Positions 12,018 to 23,757 are shown, counted from the first letter of the stretch. The stretch is 64,000 nt of DNA from Austropuccinia psidii (GCA_023105745.1 JALGQZ010000015.1:1986999-2050998); one strand, 5' to 3'. The notes: generated from the letters alone by a model not told the origin. Translations and numbers: made by a program.

Positions 12018-12935
12018 TGTTTGAAGATAACCCAACAGAAGACAACCAAGCTACTGTTGAGAGATTGGTGGAAGAAACTTGTCAAAGTTCTCCTACACCA
12101 GTTATCACCAAAAGAAAGAAAGCTAAGAAATTAGACTTTCCAGGGCCCACCATTCAAGACTCTGAAGGTGAGCACCTCTTTTTAAATTGCCATAAAAGAA
12201 TTTTATTCTAAAATACTTTTATTTTTTCTTATTCTTTAATTATGACTACCAGAAGAGGTTCCCAATACTCCATCCAATCAGATGGAGCTGGACTCAGAAG
12301 TAGAATTGATCCCTCAAAAGGGAAAAGAAAGGGCAATATCCCCAGTGGAACAGAATCCACACAAGGAAGTGCCTTATCCCAAAGGCAAGTCCCAGAAATG
12401 CCCATGATATCTGAGCCTGAATTGGAACTAAGTATGAGTAACTCAAACAGGTACAAATCACATTCAGAGGGCTCAGATAGACATCTACATGAGCCAGTAC
12501 AAGCAGTATTACACAGTATACAAGGACAAAGACTGGGAAATGCTGCCTCAAATACACCAAGGAGTGATGAACTCCTGGCACATCCTGAAAAAGTTCCTCA
12601 AAGAGGAGGAGATAGTGAAATACTCCAATGGATGGAATCCACTGTCATCCAAACCTCAAATCAAAAAAATCAAGGATTATCATGCCAAAAAGAGAGAGGC
12701 AACCAAGGAAGAAGCCCCAGTAGCTTCTACCAGCAAGCCTCAAGCCAACCCACTTCCCCAAGAAAGGAAGAAGAACAAGAAAAAGCATTGGAGGAAACCA
12801 TATTTCCCAAGCTACAGAATCCCAAGAATCCAAAAGGATGCCATGGACAATGTCTTCAACATGGCCAGAACCTTGATGGAATTCAAGGACAAGGAAGAGC
12901 AAAGAATGAGACAACCTCATTTCCCAAAGAAATAA
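12018..12935 (+). CDS. Spliced overlapping ORF of element C, about 255 residues, unknown function
   Basis: The model has exons 12018-12167, 12253-12384 and 12451-12935, with phase-1 introns 12168-12252 (GTGAGC...ACCAG) and 12385-12450 (GCAAGT...AACAG, a GC-AG intron). Exon 1 is acidic, then basic (ITKRKKAKK). Exon 2 is acidic and proline-rich. Exon 3, in the +1 frame relative to gag, encodes a compact-looking segment ([25 protein letters not shown]), a lysine-rich linker, then [15 protein letters not shown] and MARTLMEF, ending HFPKK. The same exon order, phases and motifs occur in D, E and F. Exon 1 is preceded by a good acceptor (TTTTTTAG before TG), so the start codon must come from an upstream exon or be made by splicing A to TG. 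I recognise no known domain. The transcript is inferred; the open frame and cross-family conservation are seen. Confidence 0.6.
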
Positions 12936-15900
12936 CCTTGTCCAAAGATGTTGTAAATACTTTAACAGAAATTAAAAATAGTATATTACCTCTAAAAGAA
13001 ATTAAAGACAGTTTATTATCACTACAAGAAATAAATAACAATTTATCTTCTTTAACAAAAATTGTTGTACAAAACAAGAAAGAAATTGACAACATTAAGT
13101 TTATTGTTGAAAATAATAAACCAAAAAATTTAATTTACAATACTCAAAAATTAATACAAGGACAACAAGAATTGTATAAATACATAAAAGATATCAAAGA
13201 TAAGACTTTGACAATCAATTATGATGTGAGTATTGACAATCTTACAGAAAAATTAAATAAATTAAGTATTTCTGTAGAAAAATTTGAAGAAAAGACTTCA
13301 TCACACCAAAAATTACTTTTGGACCATGTAGAAAAAAGTGATGAAGCAAGAATGCATCTGAAAGATGATATTCAAAGTGAAATAAGGCTTATTACTGAAA
13401 AAATGGATAAAATTAATGAGGCTAATTTAAATATGCCAAAGTTATCAACACCATTTTCTCATATAAGAAGCCCTGTTAAAACAAAAGAGGAATTGTCAAA
13501 TCCTTTCATAACAGACTTGAGTCACCAAGACAATAACCAAGTCTTAATGAAAGAAGCACCTCAATTGAAAGAATGGCCAACATTCACAGGAGAAGGTGAA
13601 TATGACCACATGTCATTTATTAAAACAATTGACATGTTACAAGAAGACTATGCCATACCAGATGAATTAATCACTGCAAGATTACATTCATTATTTGAGA
13701 AATCTGCAAAAAGATGGTATTATGGCATAAGACAGACAAAGGGTAAAAATACCTGGTCTTGGTGGAAACAAGAAATAATCACCAAGTGGGCAAATGATGC
13801 CTGGAGGTACAAGATAGAAAATGCATTTGAAAACTCTTTCTTTGACCCTGAGAAAGATAAACCTTTAACTTGGTTTCTAAAACAAGTTGAAAGGCTTAAT
13901 GCACTGTACCCAGAAATGTCACAGAAGATGGTACATATGAAAATACTTAAAAAATGTGGAGGGGAACTAGAACATGCCCTAAGAAGCAGGTGTATAGAAC
14001 CATGCTCCACAGAAGAGTATATAAATGCACTAGAAGATATAGTGACAAGGACAAAAATTGGCAGGACTTGGAAAAGATTGGACATTAAAAGCCCAAACAA
14101 AACATTTATCAAGAAAGATAAATCAAAAGAATCCTTTAAACCCAATACATCCAACAATAATGAGCAGAGAAAATGCCATAAATGTGGAGGTATTGGACAC
14201 TTAGCCAATAATTGCCTTAAAAAAGCAAAGATCAATGAAATTGTGGAAACAGAAAACCACAATGACAAAGAAGAGGAATCTGACTCTGAAAAAGAGACAG
14301 AAGAGTCAGAGAGCTCTGAAAGTGATGAAATCAATATAATTAATGCACAAATTAATAATATTGATATAATTTATGAAGTACTGGATGTTAACTCAAACTT
14401 GCCACAAGTTGGAACATCTGACACAAATCTGACAAACATACAAGATGCCAAAATGTATAGAACCAAACCTGCAAGAGGAATGGGATATACAGCTGGAAAA
14501 TCAAGTATTAGTATTGTTATGGTTGATAACCAAGAAGGAAAGGTTAACTTGGATACAGGAGCATATTGCACTTGTGTTGGCAAAAGTTATTTAAAAACCA
14601 TTGTCCCAGACTGGCAAGAAAAACTTATGCCAATACAAGGTGTCAAATTTAGTAGTGCAAGTGAGAGCATGAAGCCCCTTGGAATAATTGATTTAACACT
14701 AATCTTTCCTCATCCCTCACAATGTGTCAGAATTAAAGTAGAGTTTGTAGTAATGGACAACTGTACTAGTAATCATTTCATACTTCGGAATGACTACTTA
14801 TCAATCTATGGTATAGATATCTCCAACCAAAAGGATAGATATTTTACCATAGGAGATAATAAAAGACAAAAGTTTGGATTCTTAAATAACAAAAAACAAA
14901 TCACAGTTATTAAGAATGAGGAAAAAATTCCAGAAAAAGAACTTTTTATATCTGAACAACTCAAAGAGGCAGAATTCAATCAAGAATTAACAGAAAAAAT
15001 GAAAGAAAAATTGATTGACCTCTTATTTAAGTATAAAAATGCCTTTGCAACTGACAAAGAGCCACTAGGTGCCATAATTGGACATGAAGTGGATATAATT
15101 CTTAATGTAGAAAAACCTTACCCACCTTTATTAAGAAGACCTGCTTATCCAGCCAGCCCAAGAGCTAGAGAAGCCTTAGAGGTGCACATTAAAGAATTAA
15201 TGGACCTTGGAGTATTAAGAAAGGTTGGACGTAATGAGCAAGTAGAAGTTACTACACCTGTCATTATAACTTGGCATAATGGAAAATCAAGGATGGTAGG
15301 AGACTTCAGAGCCCTGAATACCTATACCATTCCAGACAGATATCCAATACCCAGAATCCATGAGACATTGACCCAATTGTCACAAGCTAAGTTCATCACA
15401 GCTATGGATGCTCTTAAGGGTTTTCATCAAAATGTCTTAACAGACAATGCCAAGAAACTACTAAGAATAATAGTCCATTGTGGAATTTTTGAATACTTAA
15501 GAATGCCATTTGGGATAAAAAATGCACCTTCCCATTATCAAAGAATGATGAATACCATATTTCCTGAAGAATTATCAGAAGGATGGTTAATAATCTACAT
15601 TGATGATATCATAGTTTGCTCAGAAACTTGGGAAAATCACCTGACAAGACTAGAAAGGGTACTACAGAAAATAGTCCAAGTAAATATGAAAATTTCATTG
15701 AAAAAATGTCATTTTGCATATAGTGAATTAAAAGCCCTAGGACATGTAGTATCTGGCCTTCGTCTAGGCATAGACAAAAATAAAGTAGCAGCAGTACTAC
15801 TTAAACCAATGCCTCAAACCAAAAAAGAAATGCAATCATTTCTAGGATTTGCTGGTTACTATAGACAGCATATAAAGGACTTTGCAAACATTGCTAAATC

Positions 15901-18040
15901 CTTGTATAAGCTATGTGACCAACAAACAGTCTATGAGATGACAGAAGAAAGAGTCAAAGCATATGAAGAATTGAAAAATTCCTTAACAAATGCCCCATTT
16001 TTTCTAATGCCAGATTGGAAACTACCTTTCAAACTGTACATTGATGCTTGTGGAGAAGGACTAGGTGCTGCACTTCACCAAACACAAATTATCAATGATA
16101 AACCAGTGGAAGGACCACTTTGTTTCATTTCAAGGCAGATAAAGCCAACAGAAGCAAGGTATGGAGCAAGCCAAATGGAATGCTTATGCCTAGTGTGGGC
16201 TTTAGAAAAGCTGCATTATTATTTGGATGGCACAGTATTTGATGTAATCACAGACTGTAATGCTGTGAAATCACTATTAAATATGAAGACTCCAAATAGA
16301 CATATGCTGAGATGGCAAATTGCTATCCAAGAATATAGAGGAAATATGACTATTGTTCATAAATCTGGAAATATTCAAAAAAATGCAGATGGTCTTAGCA
16401 GATGGGCTCTAGCAAATACCCCTGACAATCCAGCATGGGTACCACAAGAAGAGCACCATATAGAAGGAATATGTGTTACAGACATTGGCACAGAATTCTT
16501 TAACCAAGTTAAAGAAAGCTATAAGACAGACAAAAATTGCCATATCCTAAGCCAACTTCTGATGAAAGACTGCAAAGATCCATCACTTTCATCAAAACTA
16601 GATGAAATATGGAAAAAGGCATATGATGAAGGAAGATTTCACCTCCTTGATGGAATCCTTTACCATAGAACAAAACACACATGTGTTATGGCCTTAACAG
16701 ATAGAACACTAATAAACACTATATTACATGAGTGTCATGATAGTGTTGCATCTGGACATCTCTCAGAAGATAGGACACTAGAGAGGGTGAAAACCTGCTC
16801 TTGGTGGCCAAATTGGAAGAAAGATGTTGCAGAGTACTGCCAAACCTGTGACAGATGTCAAAAAGCCAACAGAGCCACAGGAAAGAAATTTGGAATGATG
16901 ATCCAAATCCAAGAACCAAAATCCCCATGGGAAATAGTTCATATGGATTGGGAAACAGCCTTACCTCCAGGAGGAGACAGGAGTTATAATGCATGTCTAG
17001 TGTTAGTTGACAGGTACAGTAAAAATCCCATGTTCTTACCATGTCATAAAGATGACACAGCTATGGATACAGCCATAATGATATGGAATAAAGTCATTAG
17101 CCACACAGGCTTATTCCAAAATATTATAAGTGACAGAGACCCAAAGCTCACTTCAGCATTATGGACAAACCTCCATAACTTGTTTGGGACAAAGTTATCA
17201 TTCTCAACAGCTTATCATCCTCAAACTGATGGTTTAGCAGAAAGAATGATACAGACCCTAGAGGATATGATCAGAAGATTCTGTGCTTATGGGCTAGAAT
17301 TCAAAGATTCTGATGGTTTTACCCATGATTGGTGTACACTAATACCAGCACTTGAACTGGCATATAAGACATCAATCCATTCTTCTACTGGCAAAACACC
17401 AGCAATGCTAGAGAAAGGTTGGAATCCAAGACTTCCTTATGACACCCTCAAAAAGGACTTAGTGGATATACATCCAACAGCAAGCAGTTTCAAGATAATG
17501 CTTGACAAAACAAGACACCATGCAAACAGATGCATGCAAGATTCTTTTAAATATGCAAAAGAAAGATGGGATAAAAGTCATAAACCACCTGACTTCAAAA
17601 TAGGGGACTTGGTTTTAGTATCAACCCTTAATTTCAATAACATAAAAGGCCCAAAGAAATTGAAAGATTCCTTTGCAGGACCATTTATGATAAAAGCACT
17701 TCATGGACCCAATGCTGTGCAATTAGAACTCACAGGTGAACTAATGAACAAACACCCAACTTTCCCTGTAAGTCTGATAAAACCTTACAGTTCAAGTGAC
17801 AAAGAGTTATTTCCACTAAGAAATAAACCCCCACTTGAAATTCCCCCCTTGGAAGAAGGAGAGGAAAAGAAAATAGTAAAAGTCCTTAAAGAAAGAAGGA
17901 CAAGAAACAAAAAAGAAAGGGAATACCTTGTGAGGTATAGAAATTCTACTCAAGAAGATGAATGGCTACTTGAGAAAGATATAACAAATGCTGATAAGTT
18001 ACTAAGAGGGTTCAGACATGAAAGAAAACCTGAAAAATAA
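12242..18040 (+). CDS. Gag-Pol polyprotein of element C, 1932 residues, intact
   Basis: A single uninterrupted frame encodes the retrotransposon polyprotein. The order is a Q/S-rich N-terminus (1-230), coiled-coil-like gag helices (about 240-400), gag core (about 440-620, [24 protein letters not shown]), CCHC knuckle [14 protein letters not shown] (645-658) and protease with Asp-Thr-Gly at 771-773. RT has YIDD at 1119-1122. RNase H has Asp1268, Glu1313, Asp1338 and a C-terminal NADGLSR. Integrase has an H-H-C-C finger (about 1490-1545) and D1569, D1631, E1667 with D,35E spacing. A GPF motif lies near 1811 and a C-terminal chromodomain at about 1875-1928 (EYLVRY, EDEWLLE). ATG 12242 is chosen because D and E have an ATG at the same place, a few bases before ACCAG. 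Relative to F it has private changes (R for G in ILRNDYL, E for V after MDW). All catalytic residues I can check are present. Confidence 0.95.
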   Translation: MTTRRGSQYSIQSDGAGLRSRIDPSKGKRKGNIPSGTESTQGSALSQRQVPEMPMISEPELELSMSNSNRYKSHSEGSDRHLHEPVQAVLHSIQGQRLGNAASNTPRSDELLAHPEKVPQRGGDSEILQWMESTVIQTSNQKNQGLSCQKERGNQGRSPSSFYQQASSQPTSPRKEEEQEKALEETIFPKLQNPKNPKGCHGQCLQHGQNLDGIQGQGRAKNETTSFPKEITLSKDVVNTLTEIKNSILPLKEIKDSLLSLQEINNNLSSLTKIVVQNKKEIDNIKFIVENNKPKNLIYNTQKLIQGQQELYKYIKDIKDKTLTINYDVSIDNLTEKLNKLSISVEKFEEKTSSHQKLLLDHVEKSDEARMHLKDDIQSEIRLITEKMDKINEANLNMPKLSTPFSHIRSPVKTKEELSNPFITDLSHQDNNQVLMKEAPQLKEWPTFTGEGEYDHMSFIKTIDMLQEDYAIPDELITARLHSLFEKSAKRWYYGIRQTKGKNTWSWWKQEIITKWANDAWRYKIENAFENSFFDPEKDKPLTWFLKQVERLNALYPEMSQKMVHMKILKKCGGELEHALRSRCIEPCSTEEYINALEDIVTRTKIGRTWKRLDIKSPNKTFIKKDKSKESFKPNTSNNNEQRKCHKCGGIGHLANNCLKKAKINEIVETENHNDKEEESDSEKETEESESSESDEINIINAQINNIDIIYEVLDVNSNLPQVGTSDTNLTNIQDAKMYRTKPARGMGYTAGKSSISIVMVDNQEGKVNLDTGAYCTCVGKSYLKTIVPDWQEKLMPIQGVKFSSASESMKPLGIIDLTLIFPHPSQCVRIKVEFVVMDNCTSNHFILRNDYLSIYGIDISNQKDRYFTIGDNKRQKFGFLNNKKQITVIKNEEKIPEKELFISEQLKEAEFNQELTEKMKEKLIDLLFKYKNAFATDKEPLGAIIGHEVDIILNVEKPYPPLLRRPAYPASPRAREALEVHIKELMDLGVLRKVGRNEQVEVTTPVIITWHNGKSRMVGDFRALNTYTIPDRYPIPRIHETLTQLSQAKFITAMDALKGFHQNVLTDNAKKLLRIIVHCGIFEYLRMPFGIKNAPSHYQRMMNTIFPEELSEGWLIIYIDDIIVCSETWENHLTRLERVLQKIVQVNMKISLKKCHFAYSELKALGHVVSGLRLGIDKNKVAAVLLKPMPQTKKEMQSFLGFAGYYRQHIKDFANIAKSLYKLCDQQTVYEMTEERVKAYEELKNSLTNAPFFLMPDWKLPFKLYIDACGEGLGAALHQTQIINDKPVEGPLCFISRQIKPTEARYGASQMECLCLVWALEKLHYYLDGTVFDVITDCNAVKSLLNMKTPNRHMLRWQIAIQEYRGNMTIVHKSGNIQKNADGLSRWALANTPDNPAWVPQEEHHIEGICVTDIGTEFFNQVKESYKTDKNCHILSQLLMKDCKDPSLSSKLDEIWKKAYDEGRFHLLDGILYHRTKHTCVMALTDRTLINTILHECHDSVASGHLSEDRTLERVKTCSWWPNWKKDVAEYCQTCDRCQKANRATGKKFGMMIQIQEPKSPWEIVHMDWETALPPGGDRSYNACLVLVDRYSKNPMFLPCHKDDTAMDTAIMIWNKVISHTGLFQNIISDRDPKLTSALWTNLHNLFGTKLSFSTAYHPQTDGLAERMIQTLEDMIRRFCAYGLEFKDSDGFTHDWCTLIPALELAYKTSIHSSTGKTPAMLEKGWNPRLPYDTLKKDLVDIHPTASSFKIMLDKTRHHANRCMQDSFKYAKERWDKSHKPPDFKIGDLVLVSTLNFNNIKGPKKLKDSFAGPFMIKALHGPNAVQLELTGELMNKHPTFPVSLIKPYSSSDKELFPLRNKPPLEIPPLEEGEEKKIVKVLKERRTRNKKEREYLVRYRNSTQEDEWLLEKDITNADKLLRGFRHERKPEK

Positions 18041-18146
18041 AAAAGTTAAGCATTGTTGAGCTTCAAGACTGACAAAGTCTATTGAAGAGGTAGGACAGTG
18101 GATGATACCCTAATCACATATATCAGATTGTGGTACAATCTTTTTT

Positions 18147-18158
18147 GGTGGTAGGGAA
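18147..18158 (+). other. Polypurine tract of element C
   Basis: GGTGGTAGGGAA abuts the 3' LTR start (TGTGAGCC at 18159), the usual primer site for plus-strand DNA synthesis. The equivalent purine tracts precede the 3' LTRs of D, E and F on the minus strand, for example just right of 54340 in F. Confidence 0.8.
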
Positions 18159-20181
18159 TGTGAGCCTTTGAGATATGACCACATATCCAATAAGGTCACA
18201 AAAAGGATTAATAATAATTATACCTTTAATATAATTATATTAAAATTAATTAGAATAATTATACACTAAAAATAATTACTCAAATATACAAAAAATACCA
18301 TAAATTGGTACTAAAATTGGTTTAACTTAAAAACCAATGAATGAACATGTGAAATAAATTATACCATTGGATTCCCCATGGAGAAATACACATATACCAC
18401 TTTTATGGCATATCTGTAAAGTCAATATTTAAGGAATTATAAGGTATAATACCTTATAAAAACCATAAAACCTTATTTATCTCAGAAACTAATGAAACAA
18501 CATGTGAAATAAATTGTACCAGTGGATTCCCCACAAAAATCCACATATAAAACAATTAATAAGCTAATTCCCAAAATCAATACTTAAGGAATTATCCTGA
18601 ATATATGCACTTTTTTGGTCAACGCATATATTCAGTGATCATAGCTAATATCTTCTAAAATATACATGATAGAATAATGAACCAAAAATAAAGTTACCAC
18701 GTAATTACTGTAAGAACACAGATATGAACTTTATTTTACAAGTTATAAACAAGGTTAAAACCTATGATGAAATATTGATAAAAACCAGCAGAGCTGTTGA
18801 CCACTTTGTTGTGAAAGTGCTCCAAACTTAAAAAAAAGTACACAGTTGGATTCTACTAGTTCATTCGTGAAGAATGATGTAATTTCTATTATTAAATTCA
18901 GGGTATAACCCCCTGAAATCAAGGTTTGAAGTTTAAAATATTGAATTTCGACAGAAAAGATGAGTTACAAGAAAAATCATCAAAATTAGAGTTTTGATGA
19001 TGTAATGAAAAGCTCTTGGCAGCATAATAAGGTTATGTCAGGCTATCAGAATTCACTCTCTGAATTGCTGTAGCGTGAAAACCTTAAAGGTATTGAGGTT
19101 CAAAGTTTGAGCTTAAATTGAGCTGTTATGATCACATACTGTAACCTTAAATTAAGTTTAACAGTCTTAATAGTGATAAAATTGGTGAATACTATTAGTT
19201 TATGATTAAAACTAATAAAATCCACGAAATTTGGGGTTCTGCCAAGCCTCTGATGTCATCACACTTAGAGTTACAGTGATAACTCTAAATAATGGTGCAA
19301 TAATGATGTAATATGGTTTGATCATGATGTAATCACCCTCAAACCTTAAAATATTGATCAATTCCAGTGGATATGATCAGTACACGTCTACTAGAAGCCT
19401 GTTGGACTCTAGGAGGGAGGTATTTACTATAAATAGAGCTCTTTTTACTCTGTTTTCCCCTCAGACGCATCAAAAACATTAAATCAATCAAATCAAAGGT
19501 AATTTCTTTATTCTTTATATATAAAACTGTTATATTATTAAAGACCAAAGACCACCTTGCTATAATCATCTCTTTTGATGTGGTTAAATCATTTATTTAA
19601 TTGTTTTTGTTAAAAATCTCTCTAAAAACTCATTTCCACGTAAAAATCCAGAATAATTTGTAATTTTCTTTATTTTTATTGTAAATACAATTTGAAAAGG
19701 TTGTGTTTTATTTTTTGGCGTAAAATACTTCAAAATTATTATATTAAGTGTTAAAAGTAGGTTATTTCCTCTTATTATAATAATTTCTCTATTATTACTC
19801 TTTTAATAATTCTTTAATTAATATAAATAGTATTTATATTAATTCATAACTTTAATATTGGTAATATTATTGTTATTAATTGTTTTTTATTAATAAAAAA
19901 CAATTTTTTACGCCTTTATTATTTGTTGGTAACAATAATAAAGAGCTTTTTAATATATTAATTATTTTATATTAATATATTTATTTATTATATTATATTT
20001 TCATAATATAAATTATATTATTATATTTATTTAATAATATAATTATTTTACGCCATAATAATAAGAATTATTTATTATTATTATATTTTTAATCTTATTT
20101 ATTCAATTTATAAGGACATTCAGAGTACAATAAGTAATAAATTAGTAACTTTTACTTATTGTTTCATAGTCAAACCTTACA
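18159..20181 (+). repeat. 3' LTR of element C
   Basis: A near-identical copy of 9490-11513, with TG...CA ends. Differences seen by eye are mostly single-base transitions, for example GACGTGG against GATGTGG near 19578. It is followed by the exact AAATT target duplication at 20182-20186. Confidence 0.93.
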
Positions 20182-20186
20182 AAATT
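20182..20186. repeat. Target-site duplication of element C, right copy
   Basis: AAATT matches 9485-9489. The bases that follow (GGCCATAAAGATATGG) continue LTR R1 exactly where the left flank stopped. Confidence 0.9.
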
Positions 20187-21571
20187 GGCCATAAAGATAT
20201 GGTGTGGCCAATTGGCCCCAACTTGGTCTCAGGTTGGAATTGCCACAACACCAATAGAGGAGGGTCATTCTTTGTGGTTGTCACAATTTTTGATGATTCC
20301 ACATGAAACACAGAATCTTTAAAAATTGACTGACATGCCAAGGAGGTAAAAAGCTACTTACATTGCTGTAACCATGTCACTTCTTAATTATTTTCCATAG
20401 ATAAACCCGAAAGAGTAATTAAAGCCCTTTTTGGACTTGTATCCATTGATTTACCTCATAGCAACCAGTGAAACACTGATATTTGCAATTCTACGTAGAA
20501 ATGAGGTAAAAACTTCAAAAATTCATTAAAAATACAATTATTAATGAATCTTTCTGAAACTTTCAGGACCAATAGAGAAATGTATTATCCATGGTAAAAC
20601 CAAAAAGAATTACAGTTTTACTAGTAAAATTAAAAGGTTTATTTACAGTCCATTTTTGACTATTCTACATGAAACACTGAATCTTCAAAAATTTACAGTA
20701 ATTACAACCTGTGATGAAATTGGCAATAAAATTGATAACTTTGAGAAATCAATGATTATTCTGGAATAAAAGAAGATTTATAGATGTTACGCCTTTTATT
20801 CTTAACCATAAATGGGTTGGTAGTCAAGTAAAAGCCTCAATTAAGTAATTATGATAATCTTATGTCACAACGGATGATGCAATCAATAATCCAAAAAAGG
20901 TTTATTGTTTTCTGACCAACTGGATTTTCAGTTTGCTCCATGGCACACCTCTGTGAGCTGTCTTAGACTTAAAAGAGGCCTCCTCTTGCTGTTTTTTCCA
21001 GAATCATCACATTATTCTATTATACCTTTATTGCCAAAAGGAAGTATTAGTTGAAACTTTTCTTAAGTGTTTTATTATTTCAGAAATCAATCAGAAAGAC
21101 GTTAAATAATTGAAATCGACTATATATTGTTGTAATATTGCTATGAAATCAATTTTGATCCATTAAATCCACAATTCCACATCAAATCTCTCTACTATTA
21201 TCTCGTAAAAGGTTCATTGGATTGATAGTGACTGATTTATCTTAATTCTTAGAGTTTTTCCTAGTAATAGTTTTCTTCAAGAATCATCTTTGAAATTATT
21301 CTTCTAAAAGATAATTATATATTAAAATAACTTTATTATTTTAATAAGAGCAGTATTTATTATTAAATTCTTCTTGTAATTGATTCTTTTAGAAAATTAC
21401 TGCTTACTGTTATAATCACTAGTAGTGTATAACACGTAAAAGAAATAATCATTTAATTATTTAATTGTGGTTATGATAATTTTTTATTACTATATTTCAT
21501 AAGAACAGTCATATTACTGTTTATTAATAGTAAATATTATCAACAGTTTTATAGACACATCTTACAGAGAG

Positions 21572-23021
21572 AAGAAAAAACAAAGAATTTAAGAGAATTA
21601 TTGACACCAGTATTCAGAATGCACAATTGTGCTCTGGATGAAAAACAGTGAAGGCCATTGAACACAAAATGGTCTTAACTAAGGCTTTTCCCTTCCTGGG
21701 AAACTTGCCTGACACTTGGGTAAGCTGGTTTTGAGGCCTTTTGAAACAGGACTCAAGACTATGCTTCCCACCACAATAGGTACATAAGCCCTCCTTGATT
21801 ATTCTTTCTTTTTGAGAACCCAAAAACTTGAAGTCCTTATTCAGTAAGGAAGAATGGGGCTTGTCCCCTTTTTGAGAATGAAAATTCTTCTTCTTCTTTC
21901 GACTTGAGCTTGAACAATTTTGATGATGAGAAGAATTTGACTTTGAGGCTTCAGGCTTTTTCTCTTGCTGATGACCCTTCTCCTTTTGCCTCTCATGGTA
22001 CCTGGTATCAAGCTGCAGGGTAATATCCATTAAGTCTTGAAGAGAGTGAATTATTGAAAGTTGGGAGCACAATCAATCCAAAATTCTGGATGGCAATCCC
22101 TTCCTGAAATGGTGGATGAGAGCTCTTTCACCCCAATCTCCAATTCTTGAAACCAAACTTATGAAATAGGAAATTGATAAGGAACCATGTACACCTTCTT
22201 TCATTCTTAGGGAATCCAACTCTGCTTCAGATTTTGTAACTTCATTCAGGTCCCCAAATAAAGTAAAGAGTTGGGATTCAAATAAAGTACATGAATTGGT
22301 AAGGTAATTTGGATCTTGATTGGTGAGATTGGAAAGATAAGGCTCAATCCATTTTTCAGCCCTGCCAATGAGAAAGGAAGTGGCATAAAGAGCTTTCTTT
22401 CTTTCTTGAGAGAAATATTCCTGATCATTATGGAAAATAAGTTGACAAGACTGAATAAAGATTCTGACTTTGAAGTGTTGAGTCCTATCAGAGCATTCTG
22501 GTGCCTTAATAGATGGAGTCTTGAAGGCTGGTGGTTTGATGCTTCAGAAGATGAAGCTGATTGAAGAATGAACATAATTTGAAACATGTGCTGAATAATG
22601 GCCAATAAGGATGGTTCAGACTGATGAGAGACAGGCTGACTAGACTGGACTAGAGTTGGTCCTCCAGTACCTTGGGATGCCCCCACTGGAGCAGGGACAC
22701 ATTCAGTACCATCAGACTATTCACGTTCCACAGAATCCTTCTCCTCCTCTTCACTGTCCTCACCTGGACCTTTTAAAGTGGTCCTTGGAAGTCTTGGGAA
22801 CCTGCCAACTACTCCTGAGAAGGAACTTGATCTTCTTGGCCCTCTTCCTTCCTTTGTGGATGGTCCTGCTCCTTCCAAATAGGGTGCTCTTTTTAATGGG
22901 GCATCAGTTGAGGAACTCCTGGGGTGCCTTCAACAGGAGCTCTTGGAGTTGGAGGGGGAACAGCTTGAGCTCTGACCTGAGATCTTGTCTGTCTTGCAGG
23001 AGGTGAGTGTTGGATAGGCAT
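21572..23021 (-). pseudogene. gag of element A, frameshifted
   Basis: The likely start is the ATG at 23021, opening MPIQHSPPARQTRSQ, a gag N-terminus I know from rust Ty3/gypsy elements. The frame soon stops and shifts. Recognisable pieces follow: QGTGGPTLVQSSQPVSHQSE (about 22675-22615), a gag core in broken frames near 22560-22250, then QDLMDITLQLDTRYHERQ (about 22035-21985). A zinc knuckle CTYCGGKHSLESC (CX2CX3HX4C variant) lies near 21788-21750. A basic FPRKGKALVK segment precedes the end. Gag forms the virus-like particle and binds RNA; this copy cannot make the full protein. The break at 21566 is the solo-LTR insertion. Confidence 0.8.
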
Positions 23022-23757
23022 GATTTCAGGATAAGAGTGAAAAGAAAAATGAATTAAGAATCAAAATTTGGAGATGAGGAGTTTAGGAAATGCAAAATTG
23101 AAGCTTGAAGTAAAAATAAAATCCAATCTTGAGGAAAGAATCAATAAATAAAAAACTAAATCTTCAGGTAAATCAATTGATCAAATGTAAAATGCAATCT
23201 TGAAGTCAATAAATCAATAAGTCAAATAAATAAAAATCAAAATCTTGCAGAAAATAAATAAATACAATGAATTATTGAGGATAAATCAATCTATATAAAA
23301 ACCTTCATGGGAAAAATCAGCAAAATCAATAAATCTTCAGGTCAATCAATTGTCTTGAATTAAATATCAATTTTATTTCAAATCAAACAATCAATGAAAT
23401 CAAGTGAGTTCTTCTTAAAAAATGAAAATTCTTGAAGAATAAATCAAAATTAATCTTGATGTGAAGAATGTGTTTGACTAACTTGATTAACAATTTGAAA
23501 ATGAACAAAAATAAGATGTGAATCAAATTACAATATCTTGATGAGTTTAATTAGTAAATTGTAAAAGGAAATCAGAAATAAAAATGGGTCAGCTTTCAAT
23601 TTTCAGAATGAAGAATGAATGAGAAAAAATTGAGTGATGAAAATGAATCATAAATTTCATAAGCATCAAAAAGTCATAATATAAATGAAATGAGTGAATA
23701 AAAGTGATAAAAGAATGAATGAAAATAATGAATGAAATCATGAGTTAATTAATATAA
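23022..23757 (-). other. Untranslated leader of element A
   Basis: I see no gene here. The sequence is A-rich on the plus strand, with many short repeats of AATCAAT and AAATCAAT type, between the LTR and the gag start. No convincing primer-binding site could be named next to the LTR. Confidence 0.6.

Larger units (their letters stand above)
9490..20181 (+). mobile_element. Element C: complete, young Ty3/gypsy chromovirus
   Basis: The element is 10.7 kb with two LTRs of 2024 and 2023 bp that differ at only about ten positions by eye (around 0.5%). It has a primer-binding site, one uninterrupted gag-pol frame, a polypurine tract and an exact AAATT duplication. This is the only copy in the window whose LTRs, coding frame and flanks are all intact, so it is the best candidate for recent or present activity. 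It is inserted in LTR R1. Element F (52315-63018) is a close relative in inverted orientation. Confidence 0.93.
8592..20285 (-). mobile_element. R1: LTR of the A/G family, with internal deletion, interrupted by C
   Basis: The sequence starts TGTCACAGGGGCTC and ends GGTTGTCACA, like the LTR of G (25281-49934). It is split by element C: left part 8592-9489, right part 20187-20285. It lacks about 500 bp present in the middle of the other two copies. No internal retroelement sequence is attached, which suggests a solo LTR. No clean target duplication is visible (flanks TATAA and ATTTT), so the left boundary may be a few bases off. Confidence 0.75.
7615..21566 (+). mobile_element. Old solo LTR related to the LTRs of element D, interrupted by R1 and C
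   Basis: On the minus strand from 21566 it begins like D's LTR edge (TGTAAGATGTG) and ends at 7615 matching D's other edge. The ends are TATGAGCC (from TGTGAGCC) and CTTACA on the plus strand. Flanks are an exact 5-bp duplication, GAGAG at 7610-7614 and 21567-21571, so this is a clean solo LTR in element A. Its orientation is opposite to D. A roughly 385-bp stretch occurs twice: 8262-8591 plus 20286-20320, then again at 20321-20705. LTR R1 lies inside the first unit. It is considerably more diverged than D's own LTRs. Confidence 0.85.

Noticed and set aside
13720..14334. 204-residue antisense frame in gag of C, with a near-identical twin at 58161-58775
   Set aside because: It is antisense to the gag core and zinc knuckle. 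It is shared only because C and F are close copies, and D or E do not keep it.
8592..20285. Target-site duplication for LTR R1
   Set aside because: The flanks TATAA and ATTTT do not match, so I do not claim one.
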